This document shows, piece after piece, positions 1 to 7,635 of a stretch of DNA of 8,113 bases (position 1 is its first letter; every line of letters starts with the position of its first letter). This DNA is from Actinomycetota bacterium (GTDB lineage Bacteria > Actinomycetota > Thermoleophilia > Solirubrobacterales > Solirubrobacteraceae). A program made the position numbers and the translations under genes. A model generated the notes under the pieces. It had not been told where the DNA came from and did no database searches. It worked only from the letters and a program-made list of their open reading frames with translations. The stretch covers positions 1 to 8,113 of the forward strand of contig JAHWJE010000051.1 in assembly GCA_019348575.1 (NCBI GenBank). The letters run 5' to 3'.

Positions 1-2
1 AG

Positions 3-239
3 GTGCAAGGCGACGTGGTGCAGCAGGCCGAGGTCCGGGTCGGCCCCGTAGCACCCACGGTCGAGGAGGACGTCTTCCGCCGAGCGTTGATCGCGGACGT
101 GGAGATCGGCGCGCTCGAGATGGCGCGGGCCCGCCATCACCTCTGCTGGGGATCCGACGTCCTCCGGCTCCTGGGGCTGGCATCCGAAGCCGATCGCGTG
201 CTCGCGGTCGCGGCGCGCGCCGTGCGCGGACGGGCGTAG
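3..239 (+). CDS. C-terminal end of an unrecognised protein (5' partial)
   Basis: An open frame runs in from the left edge and ends at TAG 237-239. The first codon seen is GTG at 3, but nothing marks it as the true start, so I treat this as the end of a longer gene. Coding is supported by third positions that are mostly G or C in this frame, whereas the +1 frame hits an early stop. The tail (about the last 40 residues) is helical-looking and Ala/Arg/Leu-rich, with a His-His-Leu-Cys-Trp patch. I do not recognise the family. The opening QGDVV-x-x-AEV segment reminds me, from memory only, of NuoD/hydrogenase-large-subunit-like proteins, which is too weak to name it. It lies 44 bases upstream of fhaA in the same direction and is probably not functionally tied to that cluster. 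Confidence 0.55.
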   Translation: MQGDVVQQAEVRVGPVAPTVEEDVFRRALIADVEIGALEMARARHHLCWGSDVLRLLGLASEADRVLAVAARAVRGRA

Positions 240-266
240 CCGAAGAACCGCCAGGCCCGTCCGGCG

Positions 267-272
267 TAGCAT
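267..272 (+). promoter_or_regulatory. Candidate -10 element of the fhaA promoter (TAGCAT)
   Basis: TAGCAT fits the actinobacterial -10 pattern TANNNT and lies 11 bases before the fhaA ATG, in the 44-base gap after the preceding stop. A transcript starting about 7 bases downstream would have a leader of only a few bases, which matches the absence of a Shine-Dalgarno sequence. No convincing -35 hexamer is visible 16-18 bases upstream. The following bases (GAATCCC) resemble those after the matching element upstream of fhaB. Confidence 0.4.
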
Positions 273-283
273 GAATCCCCGCG

Positions 284-1048
284 ATGAGCGTGCTGCGCAA
301 CCTGGAGGCCAAGCTCACCGACCTCGTCGAGGGCACCTTCGGGCGCGTCTTCAAATCCGAGGTGCGGCCGGTCGAGCTGGCCCGCAAGCTCGCGCGCGAG
401 ATGGACGAGCACAAGACGGTGTCGGTGTCGCGCACGTATGTGCCCAACGAGTACGTCGTCTACCTGTCGCCCGAGGACCGCGCGCGGCTGGAGGGTCTCG
501 AGGGATCGCTGATCGAGGAGCTGGGCGCGTACCTGCTCGAGCATGCGCGCAGCGAGCGGCTGGCGCTGCCGTCGCGCCCGCAGATCGAGTTTCGCACCGA
601 CGAGCGCCTGACGCTCGGCGAGTTCGGCATCCAGGCGCGGCTCGTGCGGCCGTCCGAGGACCCGAACGTCGCCGAGCCCGACCCGGCCGGCCACGGCAAC
701 ACGATGATCTACTCGACGGCCGGGCGGCTGCGCGAGCCGGTCGAAGCGCTGCAGGGCGTGCGCCCGACGCGCGCGCTGCTGCTGGCCGAGGGGCGCCGCC
801 ACGTCATCCCGCCCGGCGGGGCGCTGGTCGGGCGCAGCCGCGACTGCGACGTCGTGCTGACCGACGCCAACGTCTCGCGCCGGCACGCCGAGGTGCGCCC
901 GGCGGCCGCGGGCACGTGGACGGTCGCCGACCTCGGCTCGACGAACGGGGTGCACGTCAACGGGCGCCGGATCCAGGGCGCGGCGCAGCTGCAGCCCGGC
1001 GACAGGATCGCGCTCGGCACGGCGGAGATGCGGTTCGAGCTCGACTGA
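284..1048 (+). CDS. fhaA: FhaA: DUF3662 and FHA-domain phosphothreonine-binding protein
   Basis: A 254-residue cytoplasmic adaptor of the PknB system. Residues about 1-122 match the FhaA N-terminal domain (DUF3662), with the typical start MSVLRNLEAKL, an EG-x-FG-x-xF segment (16-23) and an ELARKLAREMD helix (31-41). Residues about 123-160 form a linker, and about 162-254 the FHA domain: G183-R184, S198-R199-R200-H201, and D216-L-G-S-T-N-G222 followed by N226-G227 are the usual phosphothreonine-binding and fold residues. In mycobacteria FhaA binds phosphorylated proteins at growth sites, including the MviN pseudokinase domain. This copy is about half the length of the M. tuberculosis protein because the linker is short. 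ATG 284 is chosen because the family homology begins at once. No Shine-Dalgarno is visible. A 116-base gap separates it from fhaB. Confidence 0.93.
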   Translation: MSVLRNLEAKLTDLVEGTFGRVFKSEVRPVELARKLAREMDEHKTVSVSRTYVPNEYVVYLSPEDRARLEGLEGSLIEELGAYLLEHARSERLALPSRPQIEFRTDERLTLGEFGIQARLVRPSEDPNVAEPDPAGHGNTMIYSTAGRLREPVEALQGVRPTRALLLAEGRRHVIPPGGALVGRSRDCDVVLTDANVSRRHAEVRPAAAGTWTVADLGSTNGVHVNGRRIQGAAQLQPGDRIALGTAEMRFELD

Positions 1049-1129
1049 CGCCGGATGCGGCGACGCTCGCTGCGCGACCGTGCATCCAGTGTTGGTCGCC
1101 CCGCAAGAACGCGCCCTGCCAGACAGCAC

Positions 1130-1143
1130 GTACTCGCGAGGAC
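1130..1143. promoter_or_regulatory. Imperfect 14-base palindrome, possible operator
   Basis: The core CTCGCGAG (1133-1140) is a perfect 8-base palindrome, and the flanks GT/AC extend it to 14 bases with one mismatched pair. It lies directly upstream of the TAGGCT element, roughly where a -35 contact or repressor would sit. No known operator is matched. CG-rich palindromes are common by chance at this composition. Confidence 0.2.
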
Positions 1144-1149
1144 AACCAC

Positions 1150-1155
1150 TAGGCT
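1150..1155 (+). promoter_or_regulatory. Candidate -10 element of the fhaB operon promoter (TAGGCT)
   Basis: TAGGCT fits TANNNT and ends 9 bases before the fhaB ATG at 1165. The expected transcription start therefore falls on or within a few bases of the start codon, implying a leaderless or nearly leaderless mRNA. That agrees with the lack of a Shine-Dalgarno upstream of fhaB. No clear -35 is visible. The element would drive fhaB through ddl as one unit. Confidence 0.45.
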
Positions 1156-1164
1156 CAAGCCCGA

Positions 1165-1650
1165 ATGCTCGAACCGGTTTCCGTCGGCCTGAAGTTCGCC
1201 TTCCTCGCCGTCCTCTACCTCTTCTTGCTGTGGGTGTCGCGCAGCGCGCTGAAGGACCTGCGACAGGGTGCGTTCGGGGGCCCGCGGGCGCCGGTCGCGC
1301 CCGACGCGACCGGCATGCATCCCGCGTCGAGCCTCAACGTGCTCGACGGCGACGGCAGCGTCGCGCCGCGGCTCGTCGTCGAGTCCGTGCCGGGGCTGTC
1401 GCGCGGCATGGCCTACGACGTCGCGGAGGGTGCGACGCTGGGCCGCGGCGACGTCGAGATCCAGCTCGAGGACCCGTTCGCCTCCTCGCGCCACGCGCGG
1501 CTCACGCGGCAGGGCGCGATCCTCGTCATCGAGGACCTCGGCTCGACGAACGGCACCTACCTCAACGACGAGCTGCTGCGCGGCCCGCGCCCGCTGCACG
1601 CCGGCGACCGCGTCCGGATCGGCGACTCGACGTTCACCTACGACGAGTGA
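1165..1650 (+). CDS. fhaB: FhaB: membrane-anchored FHA-domain protein
   Basis: A 161-residue protein with one N-terminal transmembrane segment (about residues 8-24, rich in Leu, Phe, Ala and Val) followed by a basic/charged stretch, a linker (about 35-65), and a C-terminal FHA domain (about 66-161). Key FHA positions are G93-R94, S107-S-R-H110, and D124-L-G-S-T-N-G130 with N134. Length and layout match actinobacterial FhaB (also called FipA in mycobacteria), which binds phosphothreonine on cell-division and wall-synthesis partners next to the membrane. ATG 1165 is set by the anchor, which starts within a few residues, and by the promoter-like TAGGCT just upstream. There is no Shine-Dalgarno. 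Its TGA (1648-1650) overlaps an ATG that opens a 5-codon mini-ORF leading to pstP. Confidence 0.94.
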   Translation: MLEPVSVGLKFAFLAVLYLFLLWVSRSALKDLRQGAFGGPRAPVAPDATGMHPASSLNVLDGDGSVAPRLVVESVPGLSRGMAYDVAEGATLGRGDVEIQLEDPFASSRHARLTRQGAILVIEDLGSTNGTYLNDELLRGPRPLHAGDRVRIGDSTFTYDE

Positions 1651-1666
1651 TGGCGAGCTTGAGCTG

Positions 1667-1667
<1 letters not shown>
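1650..1667 (+). other. Five-codon mini-ORF bridging fhaB and pstP
   Basis: The fhaB stop shares its A with an ATG (TGATG, 1648-1652). That ATG reads MASLS and then a TGA at 1665-1667, whose A is the first base of the pstP ATG (again TGATG, 1665-1669). The mini-ORF exactly fills the 16-base gap. No Shine-Dalgarno precedes either start. A terminating ribosome could reinitiate here and be handed on to pstP. This is inference from sequence; the peptide itself is unlikely to have a function. Confidence 0.4.
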
Positions 1668-2904
<1,237 letters not shown>

Positions 2905-2905
<1 letters not shown>

Positions 2906-4206
2906 TGAGCGCGCGCAACCGTGAGCTCTTCGCGCTGATCCCGGCGACGCTGCTGCTGACCGCCGGCTTCGCCGCGGTCTTCATCCAGCGCGACAACCTC
3001 CTGTCCGACGTCTCGCTGACGTACGGCGCGGTCTTCCTGGCGCTGACCCTGGCCGCGCACCTCGTGCTGCGCATGACGCTGCCCGACGCCGATCCGTACC
3101 TCTTCCCGCTCGTGGCCGTGCTGGCGTGCTTCGGCCTCGTGATGCTCTACCGGCTCGACGAGGAGCTCGCGCGCGAGCAGGCGCAGTGGTTCGTCGTCGG
3201 GCTGGTCTTCTTCACCGCGACGATCGTCGCGCTGCGCCGGGACCACCGCGTGCTCGAGCGCTACCGCTACGTGATCGCGCTCGGCGGGATCCTGCTGCTG
3301 CTGCTGCCGCGGCTGGGCAGCCCGGTCAACGGCGCCTACCTGTCGTTCGACCTCGGCCCGATCTCGTTTCAGCCGGCCGAGCTTGCGAAGATCGCGATCG
3401 TCATCTTCCTGGCGTCGTACCTGCGCGACACGCGCCAGGTGCTCGTGATCGGCGCGCGCCGCTTCGCGGGGATCACGTTTCCGCCGCTCAAGCACCTCGG
3501 GCCGCTGCTCGCGATCTGGGGCACCGCGATGGCGCTGCTGTTCGTCATCCAGGACCTCGGATCGTCGCTGATGTTCTTCGGCGGGTTCCTCGCGCTGATC
3601 TACGTGGCGACGAACCGGATCTCGTTCGTGCTCATCGGCCTGGCCCTGTTCGCGCTCGGCGCGCGCGTGCTCTACGCGATCCGCCCGACGATCGAGAACC
3701 GCGTCGAGGCATGGCTTCACCCCTTCGACCGCGAGCTCTACGAACGCGAGATCGGGGGCAGCTACCAGGTCGCGCAGTCGATCTTCTCGCAGGCCGAGGG
3801 CGGCTTCTTCGGCCAGGGCTTCGGCCAGGCGATCATCCAGCTCGGCGACAACCCGCCGATCCTGCCCGCCGCGCACACGGACTTCATCTACGCGGTCATC
3901 ACCGTCGAGCTCGGGCTGATGGGCGCCGTCGCGGTGCTGCTCGTCTACCTGCTGATCGTGGAGCGCGGACTCAAGACCGCGATGCTCGCGACCGATTCAT
4001 TCTCGAAGCTGCTGGCGACGGGGCTGACCGCGGTGCTCGCACTGCAGGTCTTCGTGATCGTCGGCGGCGTGACGAAGCTCATCCCGCTGACCGGCGTGAC
4101 ACTCCCCTTCATCTCCTACGGCGGCTCGTCGATCGTCGCGAACTTCATCCTGCTGGCGTTGCTGCTGCTCGTATCCGACCGCGCGCGACGGGAGATCGCG
4201 AGATGA
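2905..4206 (+). CDS. rodA: RodA: SEDS-family peptidoglycan glycosyltransferase
   Basis: A 433-residue polytopic membrane protein of the RodA/FtsW/SpoVE (SEDS) family, which polymerises lipid II into glycan strands with a cognate class B PBP. I count about eleven or twelve hydrophobic helices between residues 8 and 425. Family signatures include NGAYLSF and S-F-Q-P-A-E-L-AK (142-162), Q-D-L-G-S-S (216-221), a long external loop (about 259-325), H-T-D-F-I-Y (324-329) with nearby D315, and the C-terminal G-V-T-L-P-F-I-S-Y-G-G-S-S (397-409). The partner pbpA is next, overlapping by 4 bases, which supports the elongation-type RodA role. FtsW is the alternative, but FtsW usually sits in the dcw cluster. 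ATG 2905 overlaps the pstP TGA in TGATG; a GTG one codon upstream is possible. No Shine-Dalgarno is visible. Confidence 0.94.
4190..4194 (+). promoter_or_regulatory. Shine-Dalgarno sequence for pbpA (GGGAG)
   Basis: GGGAG lies inside the rodA 3' end, 8 bases before the pbpA ATG at 4203. This is one of only two clear Shine-Dalgarno matches in the window, and it supports the 4-base-overlap start. Confidence 0.55.
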
Positions 4207-5645
4207 ACGCGCCGATCCTCAAGCTCTTCGGCCTGGTCCTCGTGCTGTTCGCGGCGCTGGCCGTCATGACGAGCTACAACAGCGTCATCAAGGCCGAGGA
4301 GTACCGCGACAACGCGCTCAACAAGCGACCGCTGATCGAGCAGGCGCAGGTCAAGCGCGGCGTGATCCGCGCGCGGGACGGATCGCTGCTGGCGCGTTCG
4401 GTCAAGCGCGAGGACGGCCTCTACGCGCGCCGCTACCCCGAGGCCGCGGAGCGCTTCTCACACGCGATCGGCTACGACTTCGCGCTGACGATCGGCCGCG
4501 CCGGCCTCGAGCGCTCGCGCAACGACGCGCTGGCGGGCGAGAAGGACGAGATCTCCTCGCTCGTGTCGGACCTCAGCGGCGAGCGCAGGGTCGGCGACAA
4601 CGTCGTCACGAACCTCGACCCGCGCGCGCAGCAGATCGCGCTGGACGCCCTGGCGGGCCGGCGCGGCGCGATCGTCGCGATCGAGCCCGCGACGGGCAAG
4701 GTCCGCGTCATGGCCAGCACGCCCGGCTACGACCCCAACGCGCTGCGCGACCCGCAGGTCTTCAAGCTCCTCAACCGCGCGCCGAACTCGCCGCTCTTCA
4801 ACCGCGCGACGCAGGCGGGCTACGCGCCGGGCTCGACGATGAAGGTCGTCACCGCCGCCGCCGCGCTCGACAGCGGCCAGTTCACGCCGCAGTCGACGGT
4901 GCTCGGCACGTCACCGATCGTCGTCTCCGGGGTACCGCTGAAGAACTTCTCCAACAAGCAGTTCGGCGCGATCCCGTTGACGACAGCCCTCACGAACTCG
5001 GTCAACACGGTCTGGGCGCAGGTCGCCGAGCGGCTCGGCGCCGAGCGGATGCAGGAGTACATGCAGCGCTTCGGGTTCGGCTCGGACCCGCCGCTGGACT
5101 ATCCGGATGGGCAGATGCTGCCAAGCGGCGTGTACGACCTGAAGCGCGAGCAGCCGATCCCCGTCGACTCCAGGCGGGTCGACATCGGCCGCGTCGGGAT
5201 CGGCCAGGAGCGCCTGCGCGTGACCCCGCTGCAGATGGCGACGGTCGCCGCGACGGTCGCCAACGGCGGCGTGCGGATGAAGCCGCGGCTCACCAGCCGC
5301 ATCGTCGACCAGGACGGCCGCACAGTCAGGCGGATCCCGCCCCAGCGCGCCGAGCGCGTGATGTCGGCGAAGTCGGCCGCGCAGCTCACGCAGATGATGA
5401 GCGACGTCGTGCGCGAGGGAACCGGCACGGCGGCGGCGCTCGACGGGATCGAGGTCGCCGGCAAGACCGGCACGGCCGAGCTGAACATCGACCGGCGCAT
5501 CAACCAGCCGTGGTTCATCGGCTTCGCGCCGCGCTCGAAGCCGAAGGTCGCGATCGCCGTGACGCTCGAGAACGTGATCGGCGGCCAGGGCGGCGTCGTG
5601 GCGGCGCCGATCGCCAAGCAGGTCATGCAGGAGCTGCTGCGATGA
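4203..5645 (+). CDS. pbpA: PbpA: class B penicillin-binding protein (transpeptidase)
   Basis: A 480-residue D,D-transpeptidase that crosslinks peptidoglycan outside the membrane. A single N-terminal signal anchor covers about residues 6-22. It is followed by a short non-catalytic domain (about 30-150) containing the R-G-V-I-x-x-R-D-G-S-L-L-A motif (52-64) typical of class B PBPs. The transpeptidase domain (about 152-480) carries all three active-site motifs: S211-T-M-K214 with the nucleophilic serine, S266-V-N268, and K421-T-G423. Length is close to mycobacterial PbpA. Its glycosyltransferase partner should be the upstream RodA, with which it overlaps as ATGA (4203-4206). A GGGAG 8 bases upstream backs this start. 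Its TGA in turn overlaps the pknB ATG. In mycobacteria PbpA is under PknB-linked control; here that is only implied by position. Confidence 0.96.
   Translation: MNAPILKLFGLVLVLFAALAVMTSYNSVIKAEEYRDNALNKRPLIEQAQVKRGVIRARDGSLLARSVKREDGLYARRYPEAAERFSHAIGYDFALTIGRAGLERSRNDALAGEKDEISSLVSDLSGERRVGDNVVTNLDPRAQQIALDALAGRRGAIVAIEPATGKVRVMASTPGYDPNALRDPQVFKLLNRAPNSPLFNRATQAGYAPGSTMKVVTAAAALDSGQFTPQSTVLGTSPIVVSGVPLKNFSNKQFGAIPLTTALTNSVNTVWAQVAERLGAERMQEYMQRFGFGSDPPLDYPDGQMLPSGVYDLKREQPIPVDSRRVDIGRVGIGQERLRVTPLQMATVAATVANGGVRMKPRLTSRIVDQDGRTVRRIPPQRAERVMSAKSAAQLTQMMSDVVREGTGTAAALDGIEVAGKTGTAELNIDRRINQPWFIGFAPRSKPKVAIAVTLENVIGGQGGVVAAPIAKQVMQELLR
5629..5633 (+). promoter_or_regulatory. Shine-Dalgarno sequence for pknB (AGGAG)
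   Basis: AGGAG within the pbpA 3' end stands 8 bases before the pknB ATG at 5642, a near-ideal match and spacing. It fixes the pknB start at the 4-base overlap with pbpA. Confidence 0.65.
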
Positions 5646-7615
5646 GAGGCGGCATCGAGGCAGACGCCGTCGTCGACGAGCGCTACCAGGTCGTCGCCCA
5701 CCTCGGGTCCGGCGGCATGGCCGAGGTCTACTGCGCGACCGACCTGCAGCTCGGGCGCAAGGTCGCGCTGAAGGTCCTGCACGAGCGCTTCGCCGAGGAC
5801 GAGGAGTTCGTCGAGCGCTTCAAGCGCGAGGCATCGTCGGCGGCAGGCCTGCAGCACCAGCACCTCGTCGCCGTCTACGACCGCGGCGAATGGGACGGCA
5901 CGTCGTACATCGCGATGGAGTACGTCGACGGCCGGACGCTCAAGCAGATCGTCGCCGAGGAAGGCCCGCTGGAGCCGGCGCGAGCGGTCGACCTGACCGT
6001 GCAGATCCTGCGCGCCGCGCGCTTTGCGCACCGCCGCGGCGTCATCCACCGCGACTTCAAGCCCCAGAACGTCATCGTCGACGACGAGGGCCGCGCGAAG
6101 GTCACCGACTTCGGGATCGCGCGCGCCGGCGCCTCGGACATGACGCAGACCGGCTCGATCATGGGAACCGCGCAGTACCTCTCGCCCGAGCAGGCGCAGG
6201 GCCATGCGGTCAACGCGCGCTCGGACCTCTACTCGATCGGGATCATCCTCTACGAGCTGCTGACCGGGAAGGTGCCCTTCGAGGCCGACTCGGCGGTGAC
6301 GATCGCCCTCAAGCAGGTCAGCGAGGCACCGGTCCCGCCGAGCCAGATCAACCGCAACGTGACGCCCGAGCTCGAGTCCGTCGTGTTGCGCGCGCTGATG
6401 AAGGACCCGCAGGAGCGCTTCGCCGACGCCGACGAGTTCATCGCGGCGCTCGAGGCCGCCGCCTCGCGGATCCCGTCGGCCGCCGCGATCGCCGCCGCCG
6501 AGGCCGCCGCCGCCGCGCTGCCGGGGGCAGCCGTCCTCGGCGCGGGCGTGACGGCGCCGGCCGCCTCCTCGCAGCCGGTGACGGGCGTGTACCCGGCCTC
6601 GCCGCCGCCCGTCTACGAGCGCGAGCGCGACGTCGTCGTCGACGCGCCGCCGCCGCGCCCGTCGCGGCGCAAGCGCTGGCCGTGGCTGCTGCTCGGCGCG
6701 CTCGGCCTGATCGGCCTGATCGCGCTGCTCGCGTCGGCCCTGGCGCCGGAGCGCGTACAGGTGCCCAACGTCGTCGGCAGCTCGATCTCGGTTGCCACGC
6801 AGCGGCTGCAGAGCGAGGGCTTCGAGGTCGTCCCGGTGCGCGACAACTCCGACAAGCCCCGCAACAGCGTCATCGGCCAGGATCCCGGCGCCGGAACGAC
6901 CGCCGACGAGGGATCGCGCGTGACGATCACGGTCTCCGACGGGCCGTCGATCGTCAGCGTGCCCGCCGTCGTCGGCGACACGCGCAACGCGGCGCGCCGC
7001 AAGCTGACCGCGGCGGGCTTCGAGGTCGAGGAGGAGAGGGTCGCCTCGGACTCGGTGCCGATCGACCGCGTCGTGTCCCAGTCGCCCGATCGCGGCCTGG
7101 CCGAGCGCGGCAGCGTCGTCACGCTCGGGATCTCGTCCGGACCCGAGCGCCTGCCCGTACCCGACGTCACCGGCCGCAGCGAGGACGCGGCGCGCGCCGC
7201 GCTGCAGGCCTTCCGCGTCGTCGTGCAGGAGAAGGAGGACGACGACGCCGACCCGGGGACCGTCCTCGCGCAGAAGCCCGCGCGGGGCCGGCTCCCGCGC
7301 GGCGCCACCGTCACGCTGACCGTCGCGGTCGAGCCCAGCCAGGTCTCCGTGCCCAAGGTCGTGGGACGCTCGCAGAACTTCGCCACGAAGAGGCTGTCGG
7401 GCGCGGGCTTCGAGGTCGCGGTCGAGGAGGTCGAGGTCGACGATCCCGACGAGGACGGGATCGTGCAGGAGCAGTCGCCAGCGGGCGGCGACAAGGTCGA
7501 ACGCGGCTCGACGGTGACGATCACGGTCGGTCGCTTCGACGCGCCGCAGAGCCCCGCGCCCGGCACCGGCACGACCACCACCCCCGCCACGCCGCCGCCC
7601 GCGCCGGCGCAGTAG
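5642..7615 (+). CDS. pknB: PknB: transmembrane Ser/Thr protein kinase with four PASTA repeats
   Basis: A 657-residue receptor kinase. The cytoplasmic kinase domain (about 15-275) shows the glycine loop LGSGGMAEVY (21-30), catalytic K44, αC E63, HRDFKPQN (136-143) with catalytic D138, DFG (156-158), and an activation loop with T168 and T170 in the T-Q-T setting, followed by GTAQYLSPEQ (175-184). The paired threonines correspond to the autophosphorylated pair known in mycobacterial PknB. An Ala-rich then Pro-rich juxtamembrane linker (about 272-340) precedes a basic stop and a transmembrane helix (about 346-368). Outside lie four PASTA repeats (about 370-630) and a Pro/Thr-rich tail (631-657). 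PASTA domains of this family bind muropeptides or lipid II. The start overlaps pbpA (ATGA) with AGGAG 8 bases upstream. No pknA precedes it, so it is the only kinase in this cluster. Confidence 0.97.
   Translation: MRGGIEADAVVDERYQVVAHLGSGGMAEVYCATDLQLGRKVALKVLHERFAEDEEFVERFKREASSAAGLQHQHLVAVYDRGEWDGTSYIAMEYVDGRTLKQIVAEEGPLEPARAVDLTVQILRAARFAHRRGVIHRDFKPQNVIVDDEGRAKVTDFGIARAGASDMTQTGSIMGTAQYLSPEQAQGHAVNARSDLYSIGIILYELLTGKVPFEADSAVTIALKQVSEAPVPPSQINRNVTPELESVVLRALMKDPQERFADADEFIAALEAAASRIPSAAAIAAAEAAAAALPGAAVLGAGVTAPAASSQPVTGVYPASPPPVYERERDVVVDAPPPRPSRRKRWPWLLLGALGLIGLIALLASALAPERVQVPNVVGSSISVATQRLQSEGFEVVPVRDNSDKPRNSVIGQDPGAGTTADEGSRVTITVSDGPSIVSVPAVVGDTRNAARRKLTAAGFEVEEERVASDSVPIDRVVSQSPDRGLAERGSVVTLGISSGPERLPVPDVTGRSEDAARAALQAFRVVVQEKEDDDADPGTVLAQKPARGRLPRGATVTLTVAVEPSQVSVPKVVGRSQNFATKRLSGAGFEVAVEEVEVDDPDEDGIVQEQSPAGGDKVERGSTVTITVGRFDAPQSPAPGTGTTTTPATPPPAPAQ
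6749..7531 (+). repeat. Four tandem PASTA repeats in PknB
   Basis: Protein-level repeats of about 63-65 residues sit at 6749-6943, 6947-7138, 7145-7333 and 7337-7531. Each opens with a VP-x-V-x-G motif (VPNVVG, VPAVVG, VPDVTG, VPKVVG), has an A-x-x-x-L helix, and ends in a VT-[IL]-x-[IV] strand. The copies are diverged rather than recent duplicates. Repeats 3 and 4 contain acidic insert-like stretches around residues 530-538 and 595-605. Confidence 0.9.
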
Positions 7616-7635
7616 TGCGAAGCGACGACGACTGA
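7615..7635 (+). other. Six-codon mini-ORF bridging pknB and ddl
   Basis: The G of the pknB TAG begins a GTG (TAGTG, 7613-7617), which reads (V/M)RSDDD and stops at TGA 7633-7635. The A of that stop is the first base of the ddl ATG (TGATG). The mini-ORF exactly spans the 19-base gap. No Shine-Dalgarno precedes either start. It repeats the layout of the fhaB-pstP junction, though with a GTG start. A translational relay is inferred, not shown. Confidence 0.35.

Larger units (their letters stand above)
1049..1164 (+). promoter_or_regulatory. fhaA-fhaB intergenic region with probable promoter
   Basis: This is the only gap above 50 bases in the window. It contains a TAGGCT -10-like element at 1150-1155 and a palindromic CTCGCGAG at 1133-1140. 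I see no hairpin followed by a T tract, so no intrinsic terminator for fhaA is evident and read-through is possible. I find no RNA gene and no convincing small ORF on either strand that is not a shadow of the flanking genes. Confidence 0.5.

Noticed and set aside
1030..1048. GGTTCGAGC-like T-loop, hinting at a tRNA
   Set aside because: It lies in the fhaA 3' coding end. The flanking bases do not form a T stem, and no acceptor or anticodon arm fits around it.
1049..1164. Possible terminator after fhaA
   Set aside because: Short GC-rich inverted repeats exist, but none forms a solid hairpin followed by a T run.
5890..7635. Same-strand alternative frame of 581 codons inside pknB
   Set aside because: It is an out-of-frame translation of the kinase and PASTA DNA, extremely Arg-rich. 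Only its last 6 codons are discussed, as a possible bridging mini-ORF.
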